From: Coriobacteriaceae bacterium
GTDB lineage: Bacteria > Actinomycetota > Coriobacteriia > Coriobacteriales > Coriobacteriaceae
Length of the DNA: 64,000 nt
NCBI GenBank assembly: GCA_030525945.1
Contig: JAUNDT010000002.1
Coordinates: 124,001 to 188,000 of the forward strand
Reading direction: 5' to 3'
Position numbers and translations under genes: made by a program. The notes beneath the pieces were generated by a model, which was given only the letters and a program-made list of their open reading frames with translations, searched no databases and was not told the DNA's origin. Shown one piece after another: positions 57,259-64,000 of this stretch. How positions within the stretch are numbered: position 1 is the first letter of the stretch; the number at the start of each line of letters is the position of its first letter.

Positions 57259-57903
57259 CTAGACCCTAAAAATCACGTGACGGGCGTTCCAGAAATACTG
57301 CAAGCCGGAAATCACCGTGAGGACGACCGCTGTAACCATCGTGGCCCAGGAGATGGTATGCAAAAGCCCCAGGGGTCCGAAGGACGGATCGCATGCGGCA
57401 ACGGCAATGGTGAGCAGGTAAGAGCACAGAGACACCATCGTGACGGCGGTCTTCGCCTTACCGAGCTTGTCGGCGGCGATGACCTCGCCGTTAGCGCTGG
57501 CGACCATACGCAGGGCGCTCACCAGGAACTCACGAAGCAGGATGATAAAGACGAACCAAACGTTCACCAGTCCGTGCTCGAGCAGGATGAGGAGAGCCGA
57601 GAACACGAGGAGCTTGTCGGCGATTGGGTCGAGGAACTTGCCGAAATCAGTCACCTCGCCCCTCTTGCGCGCAAGGTCGCCGTCCACCTTGTCGGTGGCG
57701 CTCAGCACAACATAGAGCACGAAGGCGATCGAGGCCCACACGCCCGCGGACATGCCCGCAACGAGATCCCCCGCGGACAGGGCGGCAAACGACACCTCAC
57801 TCGCAATCATAAACAGCGGAATGAAAACAATACGGACGCACGTGATAACGTTCGCCGGCGTCCAGATACTGGTGATCTCCTCGCCCTTGGCGTTGACAGC
57901 CAT
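57259..57903 (-). CDS. pgsA: CDP-diacylglycerol-glycerol-3-phosphate 3-phosphatidyltransferase
   Basis: 214 residues. N-terminal TPANVITCVRIVFIPLFMIA and the family signature DKVDGDLARKRGEVTDFG with KFLDPIADKLLVF are present, with four or more membrane helices. It makes phosphatidylglycerol phosphate from CDP-diacylglycerol (CdsA product) and glycerol 3-phosphate (GpsA product). Its neighbourhood with rimO upstream and cinA-recA downstream is classical for PgsA, more so than the paralog at 36.5 kb. Confidence 0.94.
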   Translation of the reverse strand: MAVNAKGEEITSIWTPANVITCVRIVFIPLFMIASEVSFAALSAGDLVAGMSAGVWASIAFVLYVVLSATDKVDGDLARKRGEVTDFGKFLDPIADKLLVFSALLILLEHGLVNVWFVFIILLREFLVSALRMVASANGEVIAADKLGKAKTAVTMVSLCSYLLTIAVAACDPSFGPLGLLHTISWATMVTAVVLTVISGLQYFWNARHVIFRV

Positions 57904-57906
57904 AAT

Positions 57907-59244
57907 CTACTCCTTAACAACTTCACCGATGAGCTCATAGCAGAAGCTGTCGGTGAAACGGACCTTGAGAATGTCTCCCACACGAGCCTCGGAAACATCA
58001 AGATGGACGGCACCGTCGGAGTCGGGAGCCTGGAACCAAGCGTGGCCGATGAGCTCGGCGCCCTCATTACTCTCTTCGATTCCGTCAACGATGACCTCCG
58101 CGACTTCGCCTACATGCGCGGCCGTTGCGGCAAAACCGAGCGACTCGGCAAGATCCATAGCCGCCTGGGTGCGCTCGAGCTTGATGTCCTCGTCTACCTG
58201 ACCGTCCATCTTGGCAGCGCGGGTGCCGTCCTCCTGGGAATAGGGGAACACGCTGGTATAGTCGAAGCCCTGCTCATCCATAAAGGCGAGCATCTCGGCT
58301 GCCTCCTCATCGGTTTCGGACGGGAAGCCCACGAGGCTTGTCGTGCGGATGACCATATTCGGGATCTCCGACCTGAGCTTGGCGAACAGCTCACGGAGTT
58401 CCTCTGTTGAACCGCTGCGGTGCATGGCCTTGAGAACGCGGGCATTGCAGTGCTGAACGGGAATATCGATATAGGGAAGCACCTCAGGCGTGTCGCGAAT
58501 GACGGCGATGAGCTCATCAGTCATACCCTCGGGCTGCAGGTAGAGCACGCGAACCCACACATGCTCGGGGCGCACTGCCTCCGCAACGGCCGAGATTAGC
58601 TCCGCAAGGTTTCGAGGACCTGCGACTTCGCCCTTAAAGTCGGTGCCCCAAATGCCGGTATCCTGGCCAATGAGCACGATCTCTCGAACGCCGCCGGCCA
58701 CCAAGTCGCGAACCTCGGCGAGGATGCTTTCGGCGGAACGCGAATGGTAGCGGCCACGAATGTAGGGGATCGCGCAGAAACTGCAATACCTATCGCATCC
58801 GTCGGAGATCTTCACATAGGCGACAGCACTTTCGACCGTGCGCTTAACCGTGGGGATGAACGGAAGAACCTCACGCTCAACACCGAGCACCTCATCGATG
58901 ACCGCGACGATGCCGTCCTCCTGGTCGGCGCGGACGAATGCCGCGACCTCGGGGAGCTCCGCGGGAAGTTCGTCGCCGTAACGCGAGGGAACGCATCCGC
59001 ACATGACGATCGGAGCCTGGCGGACACCATCCGCCACCTCCTCAGCCAACTGCAGCGTGGTTTCGATGCTCTCGGACGTCGCCGAGGCGAGGAATGAGCA
59101 GGTATTGATAATGACGGCGTCGGCGTCTTCGGCGGAGTCGACCTCGCCGTAGCCCGCGGCGTTCAGAAGCGAACGCATGCGGTCGGTATCGACCTCATTT
59201 TTTGCACAGCCGAGCGTAATGTAAAGAATCGAGGCGTGAGCCAT
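57907..59244 (-). CDS. rimO: Ribosomal protein uS12 methylthiotransferase RimO
   Basis: 445 residues. UPF0004 domain ILYITLGCAKNEVDTDRMRS and VIINTCSFLASATSES, radical-SAM cluster SDGCDRYCSFCAIPYIRGRY (Cx3Cx2C), VLIGQDTGIWGTDF, YIDIPVQHCNARVLKAMHRS and TTSLVGFPSETDEEAAEM, plus C-terminal TRAM. It differs from MiaB in the YIDIPVQH region. It methylthiolates an aspartate of S12. The pgsA start is three bases after its stop. Confidence 0.95.
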   Translation of the reverse strand: MAHASILYITLGCAKNEVDTDRMRSLLNAAGYGEVDSAEDADAVIINTCSFLASATSESIETTLQLAEEVADGVRQAPIVMCGCVPSRYGDELPAELPEVAAFVRADQEDGIVAVIDEVLGVEREVLPFIPTVKRTVESAVAYVKISDGCDRYCSFCAIPYIRGRYHSRSAESILAEVRDLVAGGVREIVLIGQDTGIWGTDFKGEVAGPRNLAELISAVAEAVRPEHVWVRVLYLQPEGMTDELIAVIRDTPEVLPYIDIPVQHCNARVLKAMHRSGSTEELRELFAKLRSEIPNMVIRTTSLVGFPSETDEEAAEMLAFMDEQGFDYTSVFPYSQEDGTRAAKMDGQVDEDIKLERTQAAMDLAESLGFAATAAHVGEVAEVIVDGIEESNEGAELIGHAWFQAPDSDGAVHLDVSEARVGDILKVRFTDSFCYELIGEVVKE

Positions 59245-59252
59245 GGGTGTTC

Positions 59253-59750
59253 CTATCGGTAGTTCGTGAACTGCAGAGGCTGACCGTAATCCTGATCGCG
59301 CAGGAAGCCGATGACCTGCTGAAGAGCATCTTTGGAGGGGCTCGTCACGCGAAGCTTATCGGATTCGATGGTGACCTTGACCTTGAGCTTCTGGTCTTTG
59401 ATGTCCTTGTTGATCTTCTTGGCAGTTGCCTGGTCAATGCCCTCGACAATGTGGCCGAGCACGCGAACGGTGCCGCCGGAAGCCGCCTGAGGGTCATCCC
59501 ACTTCACGGTCTTGATATCAACGCCACGCTTAATCAACTTGCCGGAGAGAACATCGATGATTTGACGAGCGACGAAATCGGCCGGCGCATTGAGGGTGAA
59601 GAGCTTGTCCGCCTTGGAAAGCTCGATGGTTGCACCGGAATCCTTGAGGTCGTAGCGCTGAGAAAGCTCACGCGAAGTCTGCTGGAAGGCGTTATCCACC
59701 TCCTGCATGTTGACTTCGGATACAACGTCAAAACTTGAATCTTTAGCCAT
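59253..59750 (-). CDS. yajQ: YajQ family nucleotide-binding protein
   Basis: 165 residues, family length. Signatures: SSFDVVSEVNMQEVDNAFQQ at the N-terminus, RYDLKDSGATIELSKADK, LIKRGVDIKTVKWDDPQAAS and VTSPSKDALQQVIGFLRDQD followed by PLQFTNYR. Two ferredoxin-like RNA/nucleotide-binding folds; a cyclic-di-GMP-binding role is reported for some members. It precedes rimO by eight bases. Confidence 0.95.
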   Translation of the reverse strand: MAKDSSFDVVSEVNMQEVDNAFQQTSRELSQRYDLKDSGATIELSKADKLFTLNAPADFVARQIIDVLSGKLIKRGVDIKTVKWDDPQAASGGTVRVLGHIVEGIDQATAKKINKDIKDQKLKVKVTIESDKLRVTSPSKDALQQVIGFLRDQDYGQPLQFTNYR

Positions 59751-59765
59751 GATGGGCTCCTTTCG

Positions 59766-61154
59766 TTACTGAGTCACAGGGGTAGAGCCTGCATCGGGCT
59801 CATCTACTTGAGGGTCGGGGATGGGCAGGCCGGCTTTTTCGGCCTCTTCGGCAGTCATGTCGGGCGTACCGTCTCCATCGCTGTCAACGACTTTGGTATC
59901 GTCCTCTTCCTTTTTGGGAGCGAAGATGGACACCTTGGCTACGCCGGAAACACGCGTATCGTAGCTGACCTTCTCACCGTTCTTGGTGATTTGGACATCG
60001 GCGGGTTTGTTGGTGGTGATGTCAATCTGGCGCTCGACGGTAAACTCCTGCTTGAAGGGGCCAAGCACCTCCTTGCCGATCACCGACTTGCCATCGAGCT
60101 TGACCTCAAGCCATGCCACCGCGCCCTTCTCCTTCACCGAGACAACGACGACCGTCTTTTCGGGCACCTTGTCTTTTTCCTTGTCCTTTTCGTCTTTGTC
60201 CTTTTCACCCTCGGAGTCATCCGCTGAAGACTCGTCTTCAGCTTCCGAGTCGTCGTCAGCGGACTTTTCATCGCTCTTCTTGTCGACCTCGGCGGCAGCG
60301 GGCTTGGAATTGTCCGCCGGCTGCTCGGCGGGCATGCAGCCGCGCAAGGCAAAGAAGCCGAGAACGATTACCAGTAGCGCGAGGAAGGCAATAAGGGCAA
60401 GGAGCACTTTTGGATCAAACGGAGACATCGGGGCGTTCGAAGACGCGCTCCCGCGACGCGGTGCCTGGTTGGACCTATCGCGATTGCGGGGATCTCGATA
60501 CTCCTGGCGGCGACCCTGGGGATCTCGAGAGACCGGTCGCTGGCGGCGAGAGCCGTCTGCCGGACGTCGCCCGTAGGACGGATCACGACGTTCGGAGGGG
60601 TTCTGGGACCGCCGTTGCCCCCGAGCTCCGGCATTGCCGCCGCGGCCGCCTGAACGCGAACGCAGCGATGCGTCGTACCCCTCATTCGAGCGACCATTTG
60701 CCACCGCCGCAGTCCTCACCCGGTCCGAAGGCCGCGGCTCATAATAGGATGATCCCTCGGAAACGTAGCCCGCCTGCTGCGGCCTTTGGGCAAAGCGCGA
60801 GACAGGAACGTTGTTCACAAGGTAGTAGCGGCCCGAGGCATTGGAGCTTCTCGGAAGGGCATCGGCAGCCGCATCCTGGAAGCGCCCCACGCGTCCACCC
60901 TCACTGGAATTCTGAAACTCATCAGACGCCTTGAAATAGGCTTCAACCATCATGCGCGAGTCAAGCCCCAGGAACTTCGCGTAGCTGGAGATGATTCCCT
61001 GCGCGTATCCACGAGGCGGCATTGCCTGAAAATTCTCGGTCTCGATATATTCGATAATCTGAGGGCGAATTTTAATGGCGCTTGCGACCTGTGAGAGGGA
61101 AAGTCCCATCTGGCGCCGCCGCTCGAGCATAATATCGCCAAAATGCTGCGTCAT
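59766..61154 (-). CDS. RodZ-like helix-turn-helix membrane protein
   Basis: 462 residues. An N-terminal cytoplasmic HTH (GDIMLERRRQMGLSLSQVAS, AIKIRPQIIEYIETENF, PPRGYAQGIISSYAKFLGL), a long R/G/S-rich basic linker (about 95-235), one membrane helix (VLLALIAFLALLVIVLGFFA), a very acidic D/E/K stretch (about 285-325) and a C-terminal beta domain of DUF4115 type (VVVVSVKEKGAVAWLEVKLD). RodZ links MreB to the cell wall in rods. In this window no mreB is seen. The arrangement ftsK-rodZ-yajQ/rimO-pgsA-cinA-recA is familiar from Gram-positives. Confidence 0.88.
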   Translation of the reverse strand: MTQHFGDIMLERRRQMGLSLSQVASAIKIRPQIIEYIETENFQAMPPRGYAQGIISSYAKFLGLDSRMMVEAYFKASDEFQNSSEGGRVGRFQDAAADALPRSSNASGRYYLVNNVPVSRFAQRPQQAGYVSEGSSYYEPRPSDRVRTAAVANGRSNEGYDASLRSRSGGRGGNAGARGQRRSQNPSERRDPSYGRRPADGSRRQRPVSRDPQGRRQEYRDPRNRDRSNQAPRRGSASSNAPMSPFDPKVLLALIAFLALLVIVLGFFALRGCMPAEQPADNSKPAAAEVDKKSDEKSADDDSEAEDESSADDSEGEKDKDEKDKEKDKVPEKTVVVVSVKEKGAVAWLEVKLDGKSVIGKEVLGPFKQEFTVERQIDITTNKPADVQITKNGEKVSYDTRVSGVAKVSIFAPKKEEDDTKVVDSDGDGTPDMTAEEAEKAGLPIPDPQVDEPDAGSTPVTQ

Positions 61155-63803
61155 TTACATCCCTCCCAAGATCTCTTCTTCCGAAAGCGGTTCCTCTATC
61201 GCTCGAAGCGCGGCGAGGCCCTCCTCATCCAAAAGGACCTCGCGCGGTTTGGAGCCATCGGGCGGGCCGACAATGCCCTTTTCCTCCAGCATATCCATGA
61301 TGCGCCCAGCTCGAGCATAACCGACCTTGAGACGTCGTTGCAGACCGGATGTCGAACCCAGCTGGGAATCGACGACAATCTGAGCGGCGTCCCACAGCAG
61401 AGGGTCGTCCTCAGTTGGCGCCTCATTGTAAAAACTGCCGCCCGAGGTCGTTGCGCCCATCTGCGCTGGGGCAACGGCGGAGAGGATCTCCTCGTGATAG
61501 TCCGGCGCGCCCTGCTCCTTCACGAACTCAGTGACCGCATTGATCTCGTCATCCGAAACGAAGCAACCCTGGATGCGCTTGGGCTTGCCCCAGTCAACCT
61601 TGGAGAACAGCATGTCGCCGTAGCCGGTGAGCTTCTCGGCGCCCATCTGGTCGATAATCACGCGCGAGTCGATGCCGGTGGCGACGTTGAAGGCGATACG
61701 GTTCGTGATGTTCGCCTTGATGAGGCCCGTCACGACATTCGAACTCGGGCGCTGCGTGGCCACAATGAGATGAATGCCGGCGGCGCGACCAAGTTGGGCG
61801 ATGCGCACAATCGACGCCTCGACGTCTTTGCCCGCGACCATCATGAGGTCGGAGAGCTCGTCGATGATGATAACGAGGTAGGGCATCTTCGCCGGCGGAT
61901 TGTCGTACTGCTCAAAAGCTCCCGCGGCCTGCTTCTCGTTGAAGGTCGAGATCTTGCGAACGCCGATGCGCTCGAAAACCTTGAGACGGCGCTCCATCTC
62001 GGAAACCGCCCACTGCAACGCACTTGCCGCCTGCTTGGGCTCCGTCACAACGGGAACATACAGATGCGGCAGGCCGTTATAGCCCGAGAGCTCAACGCGC
62101 TTGGGATCCACCATGATGAGCCGAACGTCCTCAGGCAGCGTGCGCATGAGCAGCGCCATAATGATCGAGTTGATCATCACCGATTTACCCGAACCCGTCG
62201 TACCGGCGATGAGCAAGTGGGGCATCTTGGCGAGGTCCGCCACGATGGGCTGACCCTCAGCGTCGCGACCAATTGCCAGCTCAAGGGGGCCGCCCTGAAC
62301 ATACGGCAGCACATCGCCGAGGTTGACGTTTTGGCGCTTGGCGTTGGGAATCTCGATACCCACGAGCGACGTGCCCGGGATAGGCGCGAAGATGCGGACC
62401 GACTGGGCCGCCAACGACAAAGCGATGTCGTCCTCGAGATTCGAAATACGACTCACGCGCTCGCCCTCGCCCGGCTGCACCTTGAACGTGGTGACAGTCG
62501 GACCCGAAATCCAGCCCACAACGCGGGAGTGAAGGCCGAACTCATTTAAGGTGGACTGGAGCGATTGAGCCGTTTGCTCGAGCTCGCTCTGAGACGATGC
62601 GGAAGACGCGGAATGGGGGTTGTGGCGAAGCATGCTGAGCGCTGGAAGCTGCATCTCGTCCCCGGCATCGGAATTTGAGTTGCCGTGCGCAGACTTGGCA
62701 GCACATGCACTCTGGGGCGCAGTCGCGCTCGAAGTCTGCACGGAAAGGAATGACGGGAGCGGGCTCTCCTCGTTACCTTCCGAAGCCGCGGTGTCAAACG
62801 GGGGAATCTCCTCGTCCTGAGTATCCGCCTGCGCATTATCTTTGGATGCGGCGGGCGCGTGCGCATCACCCTTAGCGACATGAGACTTGGCACTCGCGAG
62901 CAGCGCTGTTTTGGCTTGCTCCGCGGCAAGCTGATCGCTCACATCAATGAACGGGTCTTCATTTTCGTCCACTTCGGCGTCAGACAGCAGGATTGTCTTG
63001 TCCGTGCCAAGATCAACCGTCTCAAACGAATCGGCATCATCAAACAGGCTCGCCTGCTTGGGCTTGCGTGCCCTGCGGGGGAACCGAGGGGTAGGAGCCG
63101 CACTCAGCGCGTCCTCATCACCCCAAGGCGTTTCATTAACCTCAATGCGACGACGCTCGGCAGCGGCATGGGCACGATCCGCCGCAGCCTGGAAAAACGA
63201 GCTCACCGATACTCCGATGATCACGAGCCCGACAACGATAAGGCCAAGCAGGATAACAAGCGAGATTGATTTTCCAAGGGCGCCCTGGAGCGTGCTCGCA
63301 ATCCAGGCACCCAGATACCCGCCACCGTTCGAAAGCGCCTGAGGCTCGAACATCAATGCGGTCGCCTGATCGGTACCGGGGGTAAAAAGCGAAAGGATTG
63401 CAAGGATACAGGCAAAGATGACTCCCCCGCCCGCACAGGTGCGCAGGGAAAGCGGCGCCCGATCACGCAGGAAAAGACCGGCAGCGAACATGAGGATCAC
63501 GAACGGCAGGACATAGGCGCCCAAGCCGAACCCGAGGTGGTAAAAACTCGCGATTGCACCCGAGACCGGCGCGTTAGAGGGGGAAACAACGGCGATAAAC
63601 GACACAACGGCGAAAATCGCAAGGACAATGCCTGCGATATCCCGGCCGGCGCTCGCGTCAACAAGTACATCAAGGGAAGGCTCGCCCATACTGCGGCGAC
63701 CCTCGTTAGCACGAAGGCCGTGCTGCGGCGCCTTCGCACCTGCAGCACGCTTCGCTCCCCCGTTATGTTTTGCAGTATTAGATGTAGAGTTGGAGCGAGC
63801 CAA
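61155..63803 (-). CDS. ftsK: DNA translocase FtsK/SpoIIIE
   Basis: 882 residues from the TTG at 63803, six bases after GGAGG, which lies in the end of the RNase J gene. Four hydrophobic helices (about 55-215) are followed by an acidic, low-complexity linker (about 225-440), then the motor: alpha/beta domains with PHLLIAGTTGSGKSVMINSI (Walker A), LIMVDPKRVELSGYNGLPHL, YLVIIIDELSDLMMVAG (Walker B) and IHLIVATQRPSSNVVTGLIK. The C-terminal gamma winged helix is TSGLQRRLKVGYARAGRIMD. It pumps chromosomal DNA through the septum and activates Xer recombination. Confidence 0.96.
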   Translation of the reverse strand: MARSNSTSNTAKHNGGAKRAAGAKAPQHGLRANEGRRSMGEPSLDVLVDASAGRDIAGIVLAIFAVVSFIAVVSPSNAPVSGAIASFYHLGFGLGAYVLPFVILMFAAGLFLRDRAPLSLRTCAGGGVIFACILAILSLFTPGTDQATALMFEPQALSNGGGYLGAWIASTLQGALGKSISLVILLGLIVVGLVIIGVSVSSFFQAAADRAHAAAERRRIEVNETPWGDEDALSAAPTPRFPRRARKPKQASLFDDADSFETVDLGTDKTILLSDAEVDENEDPFIDVSDQLAAEQAKTALLASAKSHVAKGDAHAPAASKDNAQADTQDEEIPPFDTAASEGNEESPLPSFLSVQTSSATAPQSACAAKSAHGNSNSDAGDEMQLPALSMLRHNPHSASSASSQSELEQTAQSLQSTLNEFGLHSRVVGWISGPTVTTFKVQPGEGERVSRISNLEDDIALSLAAQSVRIFAPIPGTSLVGIEIPNAKRQNVNLGDVLPYVQGGPLELAIGRDAEGQPIVADLAKMPHLLIAGTTGSGKSVMINSIIMALLMRTLPEDVRLIMVDPKRVELSGYNGLPHLYVPVVTEPKQAASALQWAVSEMERRLKVFERIGVRKISTFNEKQAAGAFEQYDNPPAKMPYLVIIIDELSDLMMVAGKDVEASIVRIAQLGRAAGIHLIVATQRPSSNVVTGLIKANITNRIAFNVATGIDSRVIIDQMGAEKLTGYGDMLFSKVDWGKPKRIQGCFVSDDEINAVTEFVKEQGAPDYHEEILSAVAPAQMGATTSGGSFYNEAPTEDDPLLWDAAQIVVDSQLGSTSGLQRRLKVGYARAGRIMDMLEEKGIVGPPDGSKPREVLLDEEGLAALRAIEEPLSEEEILGGM

Positions 63804-63804
63804 C

Positions 63805-64000
63805 TTACACCTCCATAACAACCGGAATGATCATGGGACGCGTGCGGTTCGCGTTCCAAATGAAGTTAGACAGAGAGTCTCGGACGGCCTTGCGCAGCTC
63901 ACCAGTACCGGAGCTTGAGAAGTTGAACTTGCCCTTCTCAATGGCGCGCATAACGGCCGCGCTCGCGTCGGCGGCGAACGCGTCGTCGATGGGGAACGAC
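63805..64000 (-). CDS. rnj: Ribonuclease J (C-terminal fragment)
   Basis: The last 65 codons of a gene entering from the right edge, ending in TAA at 63807-63805. The translation contains AVMRAIEKGKFNFSSSGTGE, LRKAVRDSLSNFIWNANRTR and the diagnostic ending RPMIIPVVMEV of RNase J. RNase J is a metallo-beta-lactamase-fold 5' exonuclease and endonuclease in mRNA decay; its catalytic part is outside the window. The ftsK RBS lies in its final codons, so the two are coupled. Confidence 0.85.
   Translation of the reverse strand, partial: SFPIDDAFAADASAAVMRAIEKGKFNFSSSGTGELRKAVRDSLSNFIWNANRTRPMIIPVVMEV

Noticed and set aside
61143-62549. Plus-strand open frame of 468 codons opposite ftsK
   Set aside because: Antisense to the conserved FtsK motor; no recognisable protein.
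1-64000. CRISPR arrays, rRNA, insertion sequences, prophage
   Set aside because: No regularly spaced direct repeats, rRNA-like sequence, transposase or phage gene was recognised anywhere in the window.

Overview
This window is a dense, high-GC chromosomal stretch with nearly all housekeeping genes. It reads as a Gram-positive actinobacterium, most likely class Coriobacteriia (Collinsella-like); the taxon is an inference. The support is: Firmicute-like synteny (rplS-rnhB, dprA-trmFO-xerC, rpsB-tsf-pyrH-frr-uppS-cdsA-dxr-rseP-ispG-proS, cmk-plsC-ispH-DUF512-der-plsY-gpsA); actinobacterial signatures (a GarA/OdhI-like FHA protein next to an FtsR-like MerR protein, GAAC-N4-GTTC LexA boxes, SpoVS); tRNA genes most of which encode CCA; and frequent TTG/GTG starts with strong Shine-Dalgarno sequences.

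Layout. 1-7.8 kb: 3' end of ftsH, a NYN-LOTUS protein, rplS, rnhB, yraN, comM, dprA, trmFO and a Xer recombinase. 8-18.3 kb: translation and envelope block rpsB, tsf, pyrH, frr, uppS, cdsA, dxr, rseP, ispG, proS. 18.4-19.0 kb: four tRNAs on both strands with promoters and terminators. 19-28.2 kb: ABC-F ATPase, a small membrane protein, an M50 protease, scpAB, a pseudouridine synthase, cmk, plsC, ispH and a DUF512 radical-SAM protein. 28.2-28.5 kb: a roughly 290-bp nested palindromic non-coding element whose 37-bp core recurs, inverted, at 31.6 kb. 28.6-36.3 kb: der, plsY, gpsA, rpe, a cysteine desulfurase, NIF3, a zinc-ribbon coiled-coil protein, coaBC, then tRNA-Pro. 36.5-41.3 kb: a CDP-alcohol phosphatidyltransferase, garA-like and ftsR-like genes, apt, an NlpC/P60-type hydrolase and a DegV protein. 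41.5-47 kb: trxB (-), an MGDG-synthase-like glycosyltransferase (+), then nrdR-dut-purine permease (-). 46.5-47.8 kb: an SOS locus with a LysM membrane protein divergent from lexA and three LexA boxes between them. 47.9-64 kb (all -): hflX, miaA, miaB, spoVS, an unassigned GHKL ATPase, rny, recX, recA, pncC/cinA, pgsA, rimO, yajQ, a RodZ-like protein, ftsK and the 3' end of an RNase J gene.

How the genes work together. Isoprenoid and lipid-carrier synthesis (dxr, ispG, ispH, uppS) sits with phospholipid synthesis (cdsA, plsC, plsY, gpsA, two phosphatidyltransferases). RNA decay is represented by RNase Y and RNase J, and tRNA maturation and modification by trmFO, miaA, miaB, tRNAs and proS. 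DNA processing and repair is represented by dprA, comM, recA, recX, lexA, and LexA boxes at both lexA and recA. Points most worth following up are the nested palindromic element and its inverted copy, a winged-helix-like insertion in RseP, the GHKL ATPase between rny and spoVS, an HX4E variant of PlsC, and the SOS-controlled LysM protein. No phage, plasmid, insertion sequence or CRISPR array is visible.
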